From an uncultured bacterium (lineage in GTDB: Bacteria; Patescibacteriota; Minisyncoccia; Phycocordibacterales; UBA9973): a stretch of 34,268 nucleotides of DNA. A program made the translations under genes and the position numbers. Location of the stretch: the NCBI GenBank assembly GCA_903869825.1, contig CAIQAL010000016.1, positions 1-34,268 on the forward strand, in the 5' to 3' direction. A model generated the notes under the pieces. It had not been told where the DNA came from, did not search any database, and saw nothing but the letters and a program-made list of their open reading frames with translations. Positions 23,983 through 33,600 of this stretch are shown here, piece after piece; within the stretch, counting starts at the first letter, position 1, and the number at the start of each line of letters is the position of its first letter.

Positions 23983-25251
23983 TTAGAATTTTAAGATTTT
24001 TTGAAAATCAGCCTTCTTTTCAAACGGACCAATCAGGGCGAGATTTAATTTTTCGTTTTTGAAGATTTCGTTCACCAATTTTTTTATATCTTTGGCAGTC
24101 ACTTTGCGGATAGCTTTTGCTTTTTCTTCCACGTTCTTTATTTCACGCTTCAAAAGTTCTTGTCCGCCGTAAAAATTTGCAATATCGTCACTTGATTCAA
24201 GTGATAGTTTCATATTGCCTATCAAACATTCTTTCACTTTATTTAACTCTTCTTCACTCACAAGCTCTGTCATTAATTTTCTGCATTCGTTCAGTACCGC
24301 TTCAATAACTTCCTCGATTCTTTTATTATCCACCCCGGCAGAAATTTGGAAAAAACCATGGTCAGTGTAAGCATCATCATAAGCGCGGACATAGTAAGCC
24401 ACCCCCATTTCTTCCCGTAATTTTTGGAAAAGTCTCGAGCTCATCCCGCCTCCCAGGACTCCTCCTAGAACTGAAAGCACATCATTTTTTTTACTAAACA
24501 AATCGTATGTACGCACTCCTAACACAAAATGCGTCTGGTCTGTTTTTTTAAATTTAATTAGTATTTCAGGTTTATTTTGTTTCTCAATGACTTTTAATTT
24601 TTTGTCTTTCTTTGCCTGCTCCAATTTTCCAAAAACTTTCTGAACCTCCTTTAATACTTCTTTTTCGGTCACTCGTCCGGCTACGACGATAGTCGTTGCC
24701 TCCGGCACATAGTGAGTTTTTTTGTAAGCAACAAAATCGTCCCGCTTCATTTCTAAAATATTTTTCTTTTCTCCCGCAATATTCCATCCGGCTGGTTGGT
24801 CACCGTACAAGAGCCCCATAAATAAATCTTGCACGTGGCGCGGTGGCATGTCTTCGTACATATTTATCTCTTCGATAATCACTCCTTTTTCTTTTTGCAT
24901 TTCCGTATTCGGGAAAGTAGAATTCAAATAAATATCGGAAACAATATCAAATATTTTTTTGAAATGTTTCGCATCGGACTTGGCATAGTAACCGGTATAT
25001 TCTTGTGCAGTAAAAGCATTATATTGACTCCCGATAGCATCGAGCTCACGGGAAATATCAATCGCTTTCGGTCTTTTCTCTGTTCCCTTAAAGCACATAT
25101 GCTCCAAGAAATGTGAAATACCATTTACTTTTTTGGTTTCATACTTTGAGCCAGCTTCTACTAACACCAAAACCGTCGCAGTCGGATTGTCCTTCATCGG
25201 CACAGTCACCACTCGCAAACCATTCTTTAAAACTTTTTTTATGTATTTCAT
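23983..25251 (-). CDS. M16-family zinc peptidase (insulinase/processing-peptidase type)
   Basis: This 422-residue metallopeptidase has the inverted zinc motif HFLEH (H47, E50, H51) and the downstream acidic region GVIIEEINMYEDMPPRHV that supplies the third ligand. The second half has GGGMSSRLFQKLREEMGVAYYVRAY, the substrate-binding Arg/Tyr element of the inactive-half domain. The length matches single-chain bacterial M16B enzymes such as YmxG or PqqL-like proteins. No signal peptide is seen, so it is cytoplasmic. It starts 4 nt after the Nudix gene. Confidence 0.92.
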   Translation of the reverse strand: MKYIKKVLKNGLRVVTVPMKDNPTATVLVLVEAGSKYETKKVNGISHFLEHMCFKGTEKRPKAIDISRELDAIGSQYNAFTAQEYTGYYAKSDAKHFKKIFDIVSDIYLNSTFPNTEMQKEKGVIIEEINMYEDMPPRHVQDLFMGLLYGDQPAGWNIAGEKKNILEMKRDDFVAYKKTHYVPEATTIVVAGRVTEKEVLKEVQKVFGKLEQAKKDKKLKVIEKQNKPEILIKFKKTDQTHFVLGVRTYDLFSKKNDVLSVLGGVLGGGMSSRLFQKLREEMGVAYYVRAYDDAYTDHGFFQISAGVDNKRIEEVIEAVLNECRKLMTELVSEEELNKVKECLIGNMKLSLESSDDIANFYGGQELLKREIKNVEEKAKAIRKVTAKDIKKLVNEIFKNEKLNLALIGPFEKKADFQKILKF

Positions 25252-25255
25252 AATT

Positions 25256-25687
25256 TTATTTTAACTTATCCTTAAACTTTTCTAATATCGTTGGCACGGC
25301 TGAGTGAAGAGGACTCGGGAGATTATCTAATCTAAACCATCCTATTTCATCAAATTTGTGCGGTTCGCCATTCACTACTTTATTACGATCAACCAACACT
25401 AAAAATTCCAATGCCAACCAATGAGTATCCACACCATTAAAATTGCGGAAAACATCATGATAACCCAAAAATGAATACTGGATTGGTGCAACTCCAAATT
25501 CTTCTTTGATTTCTTTTTGGAGACACTCTTCAACACTTTCGTCCAACTCTAACCCTCCTCCTCCAAAATCCCAATTTCCGTGCTCATCTCGGCAATTCTT
25601 GCCTCTCTTGTTCATCAAATAATTCCCTTTGCCGTCGTGGCAAACGTAAGAGACAGTAACTGCAACAAAATCAACTCCTTTTTGCAT
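25256..25687 (-). CDS. Nudix hydrolase
   Basis: This 143-residue protein contains the Nudix box G44-x5-E50-x7-K58-E59-I-K-E62-E63-F-G-V, matching the consensus except that the Arg is Lys. The surrounding VSYVCHDGKGNYLMNKRGKNCRDEHGNWDFGGGG and PHKFDEIGWFRLDNLP are typical of ADP-ribose/NTP-type housekeeping members. The substrate cannot be fixed from sequence. It begins 1 nt after glyQS and ends 4 nt before the M16 peptidase. Confidence 0.92.
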   Translation of the reverse strand: MQKGVDFVAVTVSYVCHDGKGNYLMNKRGKNCRDEHGNWDFGGGGLELDESVEECLQKEIKEEFGVAPIQYSFLGYHDVFRNFNGVDTHWLALEFLVLVDRNKVVNGEPHKFDEIGWFRLDNLPSPLHSAVPTILEKFKDKLK

Positions 25688-25688
25688 C

Positions 25689-27029
25689 TTAGATTTTATT
25701 TTTTATAAAGTTAATTAGTTCCGAAACCTCCACTCTTTCTTGCTGCCCAGTATCCCGATCGCGGATGGTCACGGTATTGTCAGAGAGAGTATCAAAGTCT
25801 ATTACAATACAGTATGGGGTACCGATTTCATCCTGTCTGCGATAGCGCTTCCCAATATTGCCATTGTCATCCCAGATTACTCGGCCGAATTCTGCTTTGA
25901 GTGGCGCGAAGACTTTTGTATTCGCATATTCCACAAGTTCTGGTTTGTTTTTAAGAAGTGGGGAAACCGCGCAAATGACTGGCGCAATGGAAGGTTTAAA
26001 TTTCAAATAAGAACGAATTTCTCCTTCTTTTTCATCTTCTGAATAAGCTGAAAGCAAAAGGGATAATATCGCTCTATCAACTCCAAAGGTCGGTTCAATC
26101 ACATGCGGGACAATCTTTCCTCCTATCTCCTCATCAATGTATTCAAGCTTATGGCTTTTTAAATCAAAATCAGTTCGGTAAGCCAAACCAAAAAGTTCTT
26201 TTTGCCCAAAAGGATATTCAAATTCAAAATCAACGGTCCGACTCGAATAGTGTGCTCGCTCTCCGTCCGGAATTTCTATTTCGTGAATTTTTGCCATATC
26301 AATACCGACTTCTTCCATCCAATCGAGCATCTCGCCACGCCAGTATTCAAAATATTTCTCCCAATCCTCAGCACGAATAAAATATTCTATTTCCATTTGT
26401 TCAAACTCCCGCACCCGAAAAATAAAATCTCTTGGAGTTATTTCATTTCGGAATGCTTTTCCGATTTGAGCCATGCCAAAAGGAAGCTTCGGGTGAAAAG
26501 CGTCCACTGTGTTTTTAAAATTAACAAACATTCCTTGGGCTGTCTCCGGACGTAAATATGAAATAGCCGAAGAATCCTCCGATGCTCCGATTTTCGTCTG
26601 GAACATCATATTGAACTGACTAGGTAATCCAAGTACTTCCCCGTCGTTCGGACATAATTCCATATTCCCATGTTTTTTAAAATTTTCTAACTGATCTGCT
26701 CTAAATTTAGATTTACATTTGGGACATTCCACCATCGGGTCTGCAAAATTCTCTACGTGCCCGGCATTTTGCCAAACTTCTTGCCGCATTAAAATTGCCG
26801 CATCAATGCCATACATATCCCGACGAGAATCCACAAATTTTTTCCACCAAGCTTGCTTAACATTATTTTTAAGGGCTACTCCAAAATGCCCCCAATCATA
26901 TGTTCCCGCCAACCCACCATAGATTTCGGAGCCAGGAAAAATAAAACCGCGCCTTTTACAAAGCGAAACAATTTTCTCCATTAGCTCATCAGTTTTCTTT
27001 GCATTTTCTTTTTTATTATTTTCCACCAT
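25689..27029 (-). CDS. glyQS: Glycyl-tRNA synthetase (dimeric type)
   Basis: This single-chain class II enzyme has 446 residues. The N-terminal RRGFIFPGSEIYGGLAGTYDWGHFG is diagnostic. A cysteine cluster at C102, C105 and C126 may bind zinc. The core shows LRPETAQGMFVNF (159-171), motif 2 FRNEITPRDFIFRVREFEQMEIEYF (193-217) and motif 3 EPTFGVDRAILSLL (312-325). The C-terminal anticodon-binding domain carries the usual APVICAVSPLL and YRRQDEIGTPYCIVID. It begins 4 nt after the beta-domain protein gene. No T-box precedes it. Confidence 0.95.
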   Translation of the reverse strand: MVENNKKENAKKTDELMEKIVSLCKRRGFIFPGSEIYGGLAGTYDWGHFGVALKNNVKQAWWKKFVDSRRDMYGIDAAILMRQEVWQNAGHVENFADPMVECPKCKSKFRADQLENFKKHGNMELCPNDGEVLGLPSQFNMMFQTKIGASEDSSAISYLRPETAQGMFVNFKNTVDAFHPKLPFGMAQIGKAFRNEITPRDFIFRVREFEQMEIEYFIRAEDWEKYFEYWRGEMLDWMEEVGIDMAKIHEIEIPDGERAHYSSRTVDFEFEYPFGQKELFGLAYRTDFDLKSHKLEYIDEEIGGKIVPHVIEPTFGVDRAILSLLLSAYSEDEKEGEIRSYLKFKPSIAPVICAVSPLLKNKPELVEYANTKVFAPLKAEFGRVIWDDNGNIGKRYRRQDEIGTPYCIVIDFDTLSDNTVTIRDRDTGQQERVEVSELINFIKNKI

Positions 27030-27033
27030 ATTT

Positions 27034-28956
27034 TTATTCGGTTACCTTTGCTCCGTCGGGAGTAAAGGTCGGATCATCAAGAAGTAAAGTAGAGAGCGCT
27101 CCTCTATTTACTCTCACATCAACCTTAGCAAAATCATCGTGCCCAGTCAAAACTGTATCGTTAATGATTGTCGGCATCATTCCTAATTGCGAGAGCGATG
27201 GGATAAACCCGATTTGGAAACTTACTTCTCGGTCCGTATCGGTAATGCCGGTTCCTCTTGGAACTCCTCCCACTTTCCATAAAATTTGTCTTGAGGTAGC
27301 ATCATAAGTTAGATCTTCGGTTGGAGGAGATATTGGTCCGACGAAACTAACCCAAGACGGCAGTGTTGAGCGAACCTCAGTATTTGAAACATTATTGGCT
27401 GTATTAGAGAGTGCCCAAACAATGGTATAAGTGGTCTCTTTTTCAATTTTTGGAGGAATTGTTCCGCTATTTTTGAAGGCCCCAGAATAATATAAGGCTT
27501 TGGTGGAAAGACCCACGTTTGAAATTACCCGCACAATTTTAGTTTCAGAATTAACTAAGTTTTGAACAGTATTTCCTTCAAGCGGTTGCTTGGCTGAAAT
27601 AGAAACGTCTATCTGGATAGTTGGGCTTTGTAACATGCCCCCTGCAGCAGAGAAAAGTGAAAGTGGCGAAAGAGAGAAATTAACCGAACCGGAATCTCCA
27701 GGATTAATTTCTGAAAATTTTGTTTCAGAGTTTTTGTCCCAAGAAATAGTATCGGTGGAAGAATTGTAGTAACCTTGTTGGCTTACAATTGTTTTTCGAT
27801 CCACTGCATTGCCGGAAATTTTTGCAGTGATAACCATATCGTTCACTTTAGTATCCAAATTATTTACCCAGTTTATTTCACCAGACACGTCGGTACTAGA
27901 ATCAACAGCATATTCGCTTTGATACACTCCGTTTATTACTAACCTGGCATCGATGAAAGGTTTTTTTATTGTTACTGTTTGTCCTAAGGAATTAAACACA
28001 ATCCCAATCATTGATTTGTCTGTGTTGCTCTCCGAACCGGAAAATACATGAAAGGTTTTTTCTTCCCCATCCGAAACATCTACCATCCGACCTGTTATTT
28101 CTATTTCTCTTTGTGTTCCTGGAAGCATATCTCCCAAACTCCAAACATTATTGCCATTCGTCGGAGTTAAGTTAGAAGATTTATACTGAAAACCTATCGG
28201 GTAATCAAGCTTCACTAAAATATTGGACAATGGTTTCGTAGCATTTAATACCGCTTTTACTTTCAAAGTCATGTCCTGATTTTGGCTGACCTCGGTCGGA
28301 GAATCTATTGAGAGGTCAATCGGAGCGGAACTAATTGAAACATCATAGAGTTTTTCTTTTTGGAAAATAGAATTTGATTTTTCAATTCGATATTCGAGTG
28401 TGATTTTGATTTGCCTGGAACTTCCTTGTTCTCCAAAAAGCACCACTTTCATATTGTCAGTCTTTATCCCTCCGGAAGGAATGGTTCCCAAAGATTCTCG
28501 AAGTCGTTCTACCCCTCCAGCTAAATCGCCGGATGAACTTTTTGGATATTCAACCAAAAGGTCTGCTAACACTAAAGCGGAACTATTTTTATTGGTGATT
28601 TCAATCTGTAAGGGCAGATCTTCCCCCCCAGCCGTAAAAGTATTTCCAAGTACTTGAATGTCAATGTTGTTGTTGGAGACGGTATTACCACCAGCAAAAA
28701 ACATATATGAAGCATATCCGAGAGCCAAGACAAAAACGATTATTGAAAATATAAAGAATTTTTTAAACATAGATGATTTTGTTGAAAATATTTTTTCTTG
28801 CTCAAAGTCTCTTTTTTCTTCATTCCAAGACTCTGGAACTTCCTCCTCATGCTGGTACTCAAAATTATTGTGATACTGCATTTTAGCTTCGTAGTTCTTG
28901 CTATTCAGCTTTGTTTTCATTTCTTCTATTCGGTTTAATCTCTCATTTTCTTGCAT
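27034..28956 (-). CDS. Large single-TM protein with repeated beta-sandwich domains
   Basis: This 640-residue protein has an acidic, charged N-terminal tail (1-64, probably coiled and cytoplasmic) and one TM helix (about 66-88, FFIFSIIVFVLALGYASYMFF). About 550 outer residues follow, with regular beta patterning and DUF11-like or Ig-like features: LPLQIEITNKNSSALVLADLLVEYP, MTLKVKAVLNATKPLSNILVKLDYP, YTIVWALSNTANNVSNTEVRSTLPSWVSFVG. It is probably a cell-surface or periplasm-like scaffold. No enzymatic motif is seen. It heads the long operon toward glyQS, metG and tatD, with a leaderless promoter. Confidence 0.7.
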   Translation of the reverse strand: MQENERLNRIEEMKTKLNSKNYEAKMQYHNNFEYQHEEEVPESWNEEKRDFEQEKIFSTKSSMFKKFFIFSIIVFVLALGYASYMFFAGGNTVSNNNIDIQVLGNTFTAGGEDLPLQIEITNKNSSALVLADLLVEYPKSSSGDLAGGVERLRESLGTIPSGGIKTDNMKVVLFGEQGSSRQIKITLEYRIEKSNSIFQKEKLYDVSISSAPIDLSIDSPTEVSQNQDMTLKVKAVLNATKPLSNILVKLDYPIGFQYKSSNLTPTNGNNVWSLGDMLPGTQREIEITGRMVDVSDGEEKTFHVFSGSESNTDKSMIGIVFNSLGQTVTIKKPFIDARLVINGVYQSEYAVDSSTDVSGEINWVNNLDTKVNDMVITAKISGNAVDRKTIVSQQGYYNSSTDTISWDKNSETKFSEINPGDSGSVNFSLSPLSLFSAAGGMLQSPTIQIDVSISAKQPLEGNTVQNLVNSETKIVRVISNVGLSTKALYYSGAFKNSGTIPPKIEKETTYTIVWALSNTANNVSNTEVRSTLPSWVSFVGPISPPTEDLTYDATSRQILWKVGGVPRGTGITDTDREVSFQIGFIPSLSQLGMMPTIINDTVLTGHDDFAKVDVRVNRGALSTLLLDDPTFTPDGAKVTE

Positions 28957-28962
28957 TTAGTC

Positions 28963-28971
28963 ATTATATCA
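28963..28971 (-). promoter_or_regulatory. Extended -10 promoter of the beta-domain protein operon
   Basis: The minus strand reads TGATATAAT, with 6 nt between the hexamer and the ATG at 28956. No convincing -35 is visible. Confidence 0.6.
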
Positions 28972-29003
28972 TTCTAAACAAGATTTTTAAATGATTAAAC
29001 AGA

Positions 29004-29585
29004 CTAAAGATGAGTCTCCCCGAGAGCTTTATTTATCTGAAACAATATCTGCCTTCTTTTCTTTTTGGCTTCGATTATTAAACCTTCTTCAAAAGGCAAC
29101 TCCATTATTGTCTTTATATCTTCTTCGTTTCCCAAGTACCCCAGATTGTTTAAAATCCGAAGAACAATTATAAGTTCAACACTTTCAAGCTCGTCTGTAC
29201 CGTTAGTTTTTTCCAAGAAAGAAAGCCCCTTCATCAAATCAGCAAAAAGCATTCCGTTTGCTTCTTCTCCTGCCAATAGTCTTTTTAATAAGCTAGAAAG
29301 ATTGCTCACAATTATCAGTTTCTTTTCGTGGTCTTTTATTCCATCCAATTTATTTGTTTTTGAAGCGCTCGTTATCCGCCAGAAATCTTTTCCACGGATA
29401 AAATCTATCTTCAGATAAGAAAAATCCTGCAAGATGAAACGGAGTTTGGAAGAAAGTTTTCTTACTCCCTGGGCGCTGGCATAAATCATCCCCAAGTCCC
29501 GAGTAAAAATAAAATAATATTTTCCCGCTTCGCCGTAATTTTTACTTCCCAAGATTATTCCTTCCGTATGGTAAATATGGTGCAT
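29004..29585 (-). CDS. recO: DNA repair protein RecO (short form)
   Basis: RecO loads RecA onto SSB-coated DNA with RecR. The 193-residue protein has the N-terminal OB fold (EGIILGSKNYGEAGKYYFIFTRDLGMIYASAQGVRKLSSKL, LQDFSYLKIDFIRGKDFWRITSA) and a helical C-terminal part. It is about 40-50 residues shorter than typical RecO, and no CxxC zinc motif is visible. It is the last gene of the ileS operon. Its start overlaps the preceding stop by 1 bp (TAATG). Confidence 0.85.
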   Translation of the reverse strand: MHHIYHTEGIILGSKNYGEAGKYYFIFTRDLGMIYASAQGVRKLSSKLRFILQDFSYLKIDFIRGKDFWRITSASKTNKLDGIKDHEKKLIIVSNLSSLLKRLLAGEEANGMLFADLMKGLSFLEKTNGTDELESVELIIVLRILNNLGYLGNEEDIKTIMELPFEEGLIIEAKKKRRQILFQINKALGETHL

Positions 29586-29980
29586 TAATTTAGGTTTTCA
29601 TCCAGAAACTTCTTCAGGCTTATTAAGTCTTTCTTTTCGTTATCATAAAAATATGTACTTATCCCTATTGACAGCGCACTTTTTACAGCATTTTCATCGT
29701 GTTCAAAATATATTACTTCATTTTTGCTTAGATTATATTTTTCTAACAAGAGTTTGTAATACTCTCGATCTTTTTTCTCAGGATTGTGTTTTTGGGTAAA
29801 AAAATCATAAGGTAAATTTTCCATACCATATTTCTTTTGTTGTTCCTCATTTGCTCCCGTCAAAATTATTTTATTGTTTGGATATGTTTCAAGCAGTTTA
29901 AACATATCCTGAAAAACCTCGAACTTAGTATCATTTTGTATAATAAAACAATAGACTGCATCGACTAAAATGTTTTTCAT
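29585..29980 (-). CDS. Small HAD-like protein, probably catalytically altered
   Basis: This 131-residue protein follows the haloacid-dehalogenase fold order: a first strand ILVDAVY with one aspartate (D7), motif II KIILTGANEEQ (T41), a lysine region (K64 in FTQKHNPEKK) and motif IV VIYFEHDENAV (D95). Motif I lacks the second aspartate of DxD, which normally acts as general acid/base in phosphatases, and no cap domain is visible. It may bind a phosphorylated ligand without hydrolysing it, or have another activity. It sits between the HD hydrolase (4-nt gap) and recO (1-bp overlap). Confidence 0.65.
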   Translation of the reverse strand: MKNILVDAVYCFIIQNDTKFEVFQDMFKLLETYPNNKIILTGANEEQQKKYGMENLPYDFFTQKHNPEKKDREYYKLLLEKYNLSKNEVIYFEHDENAVKSALSIGISTYFYDNEKKDLISLKKFLDENLN

Positions 29981-29984
29981 TTCT

Positions 29985-30641
29985 CTATTCTATCACGAAA
30001 TTTTTTAGCTCGAGAATTATTGAAACTACGGCTTTATCGGTAATATCTTCAGGTTTTATTTGGCATTTGGAAAAAATCTGCTTTTCAACATTCTTGATGG
30101 AACCAACCAAAGACTCGAAACTGTCTGACGTAACAGCATGCTTCCTCCCTGCATATCTTTTGTTTCCTTCTAGAATACGATCTTCGAGGGAAAGAACTCC
30201 AAAAGGTCCCACCCGGAGGTCAGAATAGTTGCATATTTTATTTTCATATGACTTTTCAAGTTCGTTTTTTCTGCAATTAGAAAATCCAATGCGTTCAATC
30301 ATGCCAATAATCTGTTTCGGCAAATTTAATTCTTCCGCAATTTCTTTAGTAGCAACGTTTTCGTCTTCTCCGTACTTCTTTATATATTCTTGCTTAATTT
30401 TTTGCCAATATTCTATCCCAAGTGAGCCATAAAATTCTTCTGGAAAAGACGGTGAATCAAAATCAACTTTGATAATATTCCCCATATCATGAAACAAGCA
30501 TGCAGTGATAATTTCTTTTTTTGGTAATACTTCGTCAAAATTATCACAAATAAGATATGCCACAGCCGCTACTCGCAACATGTGTTCCTGTAAGTTTGGC
30601 AATATCTTATATTCTTGGTAAATCTCTAAGATATTTTTCAT
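29985..30641 (-). CDS. HD-domain phosphohydrolase
   Basis: This 218-residue protein has an HD-superfamily metal site: H20 in LQEHMLRVAAVAYLI, H51-D52 in CLFHDMGNIIK and a later Asp in CNYSDLRVGPFG. Such enzymes hydrolyse nucleotides or phosphoesters. The short single-domain form resembles YfbR or predicted-phosphohydrolase types, not RelA/SpoT. The substrate is unknown. The ATG follows the ileS stop directly (TAAATG), so translation is probably coupled to ileS. Confidence 0.82.
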   Translation of the reverse strand: MKNILEIYQEYKILPNLQEHMLRVAAVAYLICDNFDEVLPKKEIITACLFHDMGNIIKVDFDSPSFPEEFYGSLGIEYWQKIKQEYIKKYGEDENVATKEIAEELNLPKQIIGMIERIGFSNCRKNELEKSYENKICNYSDLRVGPFGVLSLEDRILEGNKRYAGRKHAVTSDSFESLVGSIKNVEKQIFSKCQIKPEDITDKAVVSIILELKNFVIE

Positions 30642-33600
30642 TTACTTTTGGATAGTTATTTTGAAAACCAAATCATTTATCTTCGTTTCTTCCCCGCTGT
30701 TTGATTCAAATTTGATATCCTTCGCTAAAACAGTTTTCTTCATTTCTGTTTTAAATTGCTCAACCAACTCTTTCCCATCCTCGCTGGTCTCAAGAATAAG
30801 AGTTATCACATCGCTCGGGGTCAACTCTCCTTTTTTACGGATATCTTGGATGGCTCGCGCAAGTTCACGGTAATTTCCTTCAGCTTTCAGTTTCGGATCA
30901 ATCTTGATATCAAGCTCGATTTCTTTTTCTAAATTGGGATTGGTCATAATAATTTTGACATTTAATTCATCTTTGATGATCGCGGTATATTCTTTTTCAA
31001 GCACGTATTCTTTAAAGGTCAAAATACCAAGGGGCTGACGAACTTTAATCCCCGCTTTCTGTCTTGCTTCAAGTCCTAAGGAAACGATTCTGCGAACTTC
31101 TTCCATTTTTTCTACCACTTCCCTGTTTCGGGTATCAAACTCTGGCCATTCTACAAAATGGATACTCTCGGAATCATTGTCATTTTTTAACTTCAGCCAA
31201 ATATCTTCCGCAGTAAACGGAGCAAATGGTGCCATTATTTTTACCAGAGTCTTCAAGACAAAATACAAAGTTTGTTTTGCTTCTTTGTCACCATCTTTGA
31301 TTCTGTCTCGCGAACGCCGTAAATACCAGGTGGACAAGTCTCCGATAAAATCTTTGATTGCCCGAGTTGGTTCCAACAATTTATAATTGTCCAGATTCTC
31401 TACCGTAAGAACATTTAGTTCATCAAGTCGAGCAATAATCCAAGCGTCCAAAATATTTTTGGATTTTTTGTATTCTAATTTTTCCAATTCTTGGTCCCGA
31501 TAAAGCTCATAGAACGCAAGTACGTTATAAAGCAAGCCGAAATATTGACGATGAAGTTCAAGCACTGTTTTCTCATCAAAGTTTTTTGACTCACCTGGTT
31601 GGTTGACCGAATACATCCAAAGCCGAAGTGTATCCACTCCATATTTATCCATCATGCTCCAGGGGTCCACGACATTTCCGACAGATTTAGACATTTTTTT
31701 ACCGGCGGCATCCAAAAGAAGTCCTAGGCAAATAACATTTTTATATGCTTTCCCTTTGCCCATCAAAACTCCCACCGCATGTAAGGTGTAGAACCAACCA
31801 CGAGTTTGATCGATCGCCTCGGAAATAAAGTCCGCCGGATAGGCTAAATCTTTATTTTCAAATGGGTAGTGGTCTTGCGAAAAAGGCATCGTTCCTGAGT
31901 CGAGCCAGACATCCATCACTTCTTTGGTTCGAACAAGACTTCCCCCGCAAGCTTGCCCCGCCGTGGCGTGGGTGCAAACAAGTTTCACTTCATCAATGTA
32001 TGGCTTGTGCAAATCAAGTTCGTAGTTTTCATTATGAGGAAGCGGAATAAAATTCAATTCTTTCATTTCGGCATTTTCGAAAGATATTTTATTGTTTTCC
32101 AATTGTTGTGCTGTCTCTAAATCATTTAATCCCTCTGCCCCCAAGAAAAGCACTTTGGCAGGACCTTCGTGCGTGACAACTAGAATTTTTTTATTTTTAT
32201 ATTTTTTTTCAAGGTCATAAAGAAAACTAGTCATTCTGAACTTCATATCTTTACAGGATTCTCCTTTTTCAGGTTTGAAATCATACCAATCTTTTTCATT
32301 ACGGAGAGCAAAATACTCTTTCCAAGTTTCTCCATCGAAAACACCAGTGCACAATTCACGAATTCTTTCATCTAAAACATAATTTTCATCAGAGATTCCG
32401 AGATCTTTTTTTATTATCTCGGCAGTTTCTTTTGTTCTCATAAAATCCGACGCGATAATCAAATCTATTTTTTTATCTTTAAGGACACTCAACGTAGCCA
32501 AAACTTCTTTCTTTCCTTTTTCCGTCAAGTGATCAACATCGCCAACTATTGAACTTATTTTCCCTTTTAGATTGCTGTCCGTTTCTCCGTGCCGGATTAC
32601 AAAATACTGATTACCGGATTTTTTTGTTTTAGCTTTTAAATCTTCCACGCTCCCAACCACTTCCACTTTTTTACATTTCTCGCATGTCCAAACTGGAAGT
32701 GGACTTCCCCAATACCTTTCTCTTGAAATTGCCCAATCTTTTATTTCACGCAACCATTCTCCAAAACGCCCATCTTTGATGTAGTCCGGTTCCCAATTTA
32801 TTTCTTTATTTTCGGCAATCATCCCCGCTTTTATTTTTGGATCGGACATCCTGATATACCAAGAATCTCGCGCATAATAAATAAGCGCCGTATGACAACG
32901 CCAACAATGCGGATATGAGTGCTCATATTTTTCTTTTTTAAGTAATAAACCCCGGTGCGCTAAATTTTTAATAATATCTACTGCCACGGCTTCGTCTCTG
33001 ACAAATCTACCTTCCAAAAAATCGGTACCGGGTAGAAACTTCCCGTCGAGTCCTACCAAGTGATGCTTCGGTAAACCAATTTCAGTTCCTAATACAAAGT
33101 CATCTTGACCATACATCACCGCGGTGTGTACCACTCCGGTGCCGTCTTCTGTTGTCACAAAATTCGCTGGATAAACCTTAAAAGCTTTTTCCATTTTCCC
33201 CTTTTCGCTTTCAAAAATTGTATTTTGTAAATATGGATACAATGTTTCATATTCAATTCCGAGTAAATCTTTGCCTTTTAATTCTTCCAAAATTTTGTAT
33301 TCTCCTTCAATGGTGACAAGTCTCGCTTTAGCTAAAACGAAAATTTCGTTCTCCTTTTCTATTTTTACATATTCAATATCCTTCCCAACAGCAAGCGCCA
33401 CGTTCCCAGGCAAAGTCCAAGGAGTAGTAGTCCACGCCAATATATATGTATTATTTTGTCCTTTCACTTTAAATTTCACATACACCGACAAATCTTTTAC
33501 ATTTTCATACCCTTGGGCAAGTTCATGCGAAGAGAGCCCAGTGCCACACCTGGGACACCAAGGCACCACTTTGTAATCCTTATAGAGCAACCCCTGTTTA

